Assembly (NCBI GenBank): GCA_020080175.1
Contig: JAGHQL010000270.1
Location: forward strand, 1 to 21,190
Length of the DNA stretch: 21,190 nt
Source of the DNA: Glutinoglossum americanum
Lineage: Eukaryota > Ascomycota > Geoglossomycetes > Geoglossales > Geoglossaceae
Direction of reading: 5' to 3'
Shown: one piece after another, positions 21,101-21,190 of the stretch
Layout of the letters: each line of letters starts with the position of its first letter
How positions within the stretch are numbered: position 1 is the first letter of the stretch
The notes under the pieces: generated by a model
The model's input: only the letters and a program-made list of their open reading frames with translations
Told to the model about the DNA's origin: nothing
The model's database searches: none
Translations under genes and position numbers: made by a program

Positions 21101-21190
21101 GGGCCAGACCACACGTCGACGCTGAGCACGGTTAACAACCTGGGCGTCCTCTACTCTGACCAGGGCAGGCTTGCGGAGGCGGAGGCCATG
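18104..21190 (+). CDS. NLR-like STAND receptor: SesA-like N-terminus, NB-ARC, TPR array (partial)
   Basis: An uninterrupted frame of 1,029 codons runs off the window; the C-terminus is missing. The start CACCATGGC is an excellent initiation context. Residues 1 to about 140 are helical (LREFHSTAQETPRVFQDITTQLP, later VVEGC and RTLETYKSTL) and resemble the SesA/NACHT-associated N-terminal domain of fungal NLRs (PF17107-like). The NB-ARC ATPase shows the P-loop GMGGQGKT (199-206), Walker B LIVFDNYD (Asp280), the sensor-like GAILFTSRH, LPLA (359-362) and, after the winged-helix part, HPLITDW (near 513) in the place of the MHD motif. From about residue 598 tetratricopeptide repeats of the kinesin-light-chain type follow, 42 residues each. 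In fungi such proteins act in non-self recognition and regulated cell death: the repeats sense, the ATPase oligomerises and the N-terminus signals. That role is inferred from the family. Confidence 0.93.
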   Translation, partial: MAGAIAAINLATSIVKFVDISAKALARLREFHSTAQETPRVFQDITTQLPLIIDIMTRIEKCREGGSLTTDAQHALSNVVEGCLRQVIMLDRLIDKMLPTSTDSPLRRARKAIASVLKEKDIAVIQRTLETYKSTLTLHFSQRSGASITNAAGESTYYEIPSLQVSQFIERVGLLGEIEASFANTAENSSGPKVVVLLGMGGQGKTQLALKYCRVAKMSGRFQAIFWIDASSTNTVSSGFDTIAAKISSTERVFDDIESKITFVKETLERWRNPWLIVFDNYDKPSDFRNIMTYLPQTETGAILFTSRHADSERLGVTIRVTRMTEHEGLELLLRQSKLEISDDNTMEGRKVIQKLGYLPLAIDQAGAYINARKLPLRLFAEHYDQRKDVVLRHTPSLWEYRRRLGEDKDETLLSVFTTWELSFQQIGKNEDEKAMIGHFLTLSAFLDSTNVGEDLFKSHFTWTGKPPQWVEHFLSRGMWDKYKYQDTIVDLLSLSLLQTVDIGSAESHFSLHPLITDWLKLRTDQKGRQEYTIEATMVLTNYIDALDQDTLPLQIKLDALSHVDVCLQNDREYLQELDESDIASLWGPESTFALLYQNYCRYQEAEELYQRTLRGKEKALGTDHTSTLNTVNGLGILYREQGRLTESEAMYERALAGREKMLGPDHTSTLNTVNSLGLLYYHQDRPVEAEAMYERALTGYEKALGPDHMSTLDTVNNLGILYSDRDRLAEAEAMCDRALAGCEKALGPDHTSTLDTVHNLGTLYRKQDRLTEAMAMYQRALAGCEKVLGPDHASTLLTVHSLGNLYSDQGMLAEAEAMYQRALVGCGKALGPNHTLTLSTAHNLGLLYYNQGRLAEAEAMYERALAGYKKALGPDHASTLSTVNNLGVLYSDQGRLAEAEAMYERALAGREKALGPDHTSTLDTVNNLGVLYSDQGRLAEAEAMYERALAGKEKALGPDHMSTLDTVNNLGNLYSKQGRLAEAEAMYERALAGKEKVLGPDHTSTLSTVNNLGVLYSDQGRLAEAEAM
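19928..21190 (+). repeat. 126-bp tandem array encoding 42-residue TPR units (at least 10 units)
   Basis: The codon that begins each MYERALAG segment occurs at 19928, 20054, 20180, 20306, 20432, 20558, 20684, 20810, 20936, 21062 and 21188, always exactly 126 bp apart. That gives ten complete units, and the array continues past the edge. Left units are older and more divergent; the last four differ from their neighbours at only 6-9 of 126 bases. The consensus is ERALAG-x-EKALGPDHTSTL, then TVNNLG-x-LYSDQGRLAEAEAM. Confidence 0.96.

Noticed and set aside
20496-21112. Long open frames on the minus strand across the TPR array
   Set aside because: The 126-bp unit is a multiple of three and GC-rich, so any antisense frame open in one unit stays open in all; the plus-strand TPR reading explains the sequence.
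1069-21190. The LIM gene and the NLR as a paired receptor/effector system
   Set aside because: They are about 14 kb apart with six housekeeping genes and a gene of unknown function between them, and their N-terminal domains belong to different families.

Overview
This window looks like nuclear DNA of a filamentous ascomycete (Pezizomycotina; the class cannot be fixed by eye). The evidence is short introns of roughly 46-109 bp with GT-AG ends and CTAAC-type branch points, compact gene spacing, CT-rich leaders, and a gene set typical of these fungi: TAM41, BIR1, DPH5, SPT3, SNU23 and a STAND/NLR receptor. I rebuilt the gene models by hand from splice phase and family conservation.

Layout. 1-1068 holds no convincing gene. 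1069-4264 (-) is a four-exon gene for a 999-residue LIM protein. Its LIM half closely resembles the Rho-GAP LRG1, but it has no RhoGAP domain and carries a fungal STAND-type N-terminal domain. 4729-5035 is a 307-bp MITE with TA target duplications. 6046-7699 (-) is TAM41 and 8034-11169 (+) is the survivin homologue BIR1; the two diverge from a 334-bp promoter. 11852-12817 (-) is a two-exon fungal protein of unknown function. 13398-14426 (-) is DPH5 and 14622-16327 (+) is SPT3, divergent from a 195-bp promoter. 16809-17513 (-) is SNU23. From 18104 to the right edge (+) runs an uninterrupted SesA-like/NB-ARC/TPR receptor, cut by the end of the window.

The middle (6-17.5 kb) is ordinary housekeeping: mitochondrial cardiolipin precursor synthesis, chromosome segregation, diphthamide synthesis, SAGA-dependent transcription and splicing. 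The two ends are the accessory, fast-evolving parts.

The most notable signals are four. First, the chimeric LIM protein with its 78-bp internal repeats. Second, the NLR TPR array, in which the last adjacent 126-bp units differ almost only by amino-acid-changing substitutions at a few fixed codons. Third, a MITE whose terminal repeats have diverged mainly by transitions. Fourth, SPT3 has a long first intron containing a second possible start, and an apparent two-codon last exon. I saw no tRNA, rRNA or CRISPR array, and no capsid- or LTR-type element.
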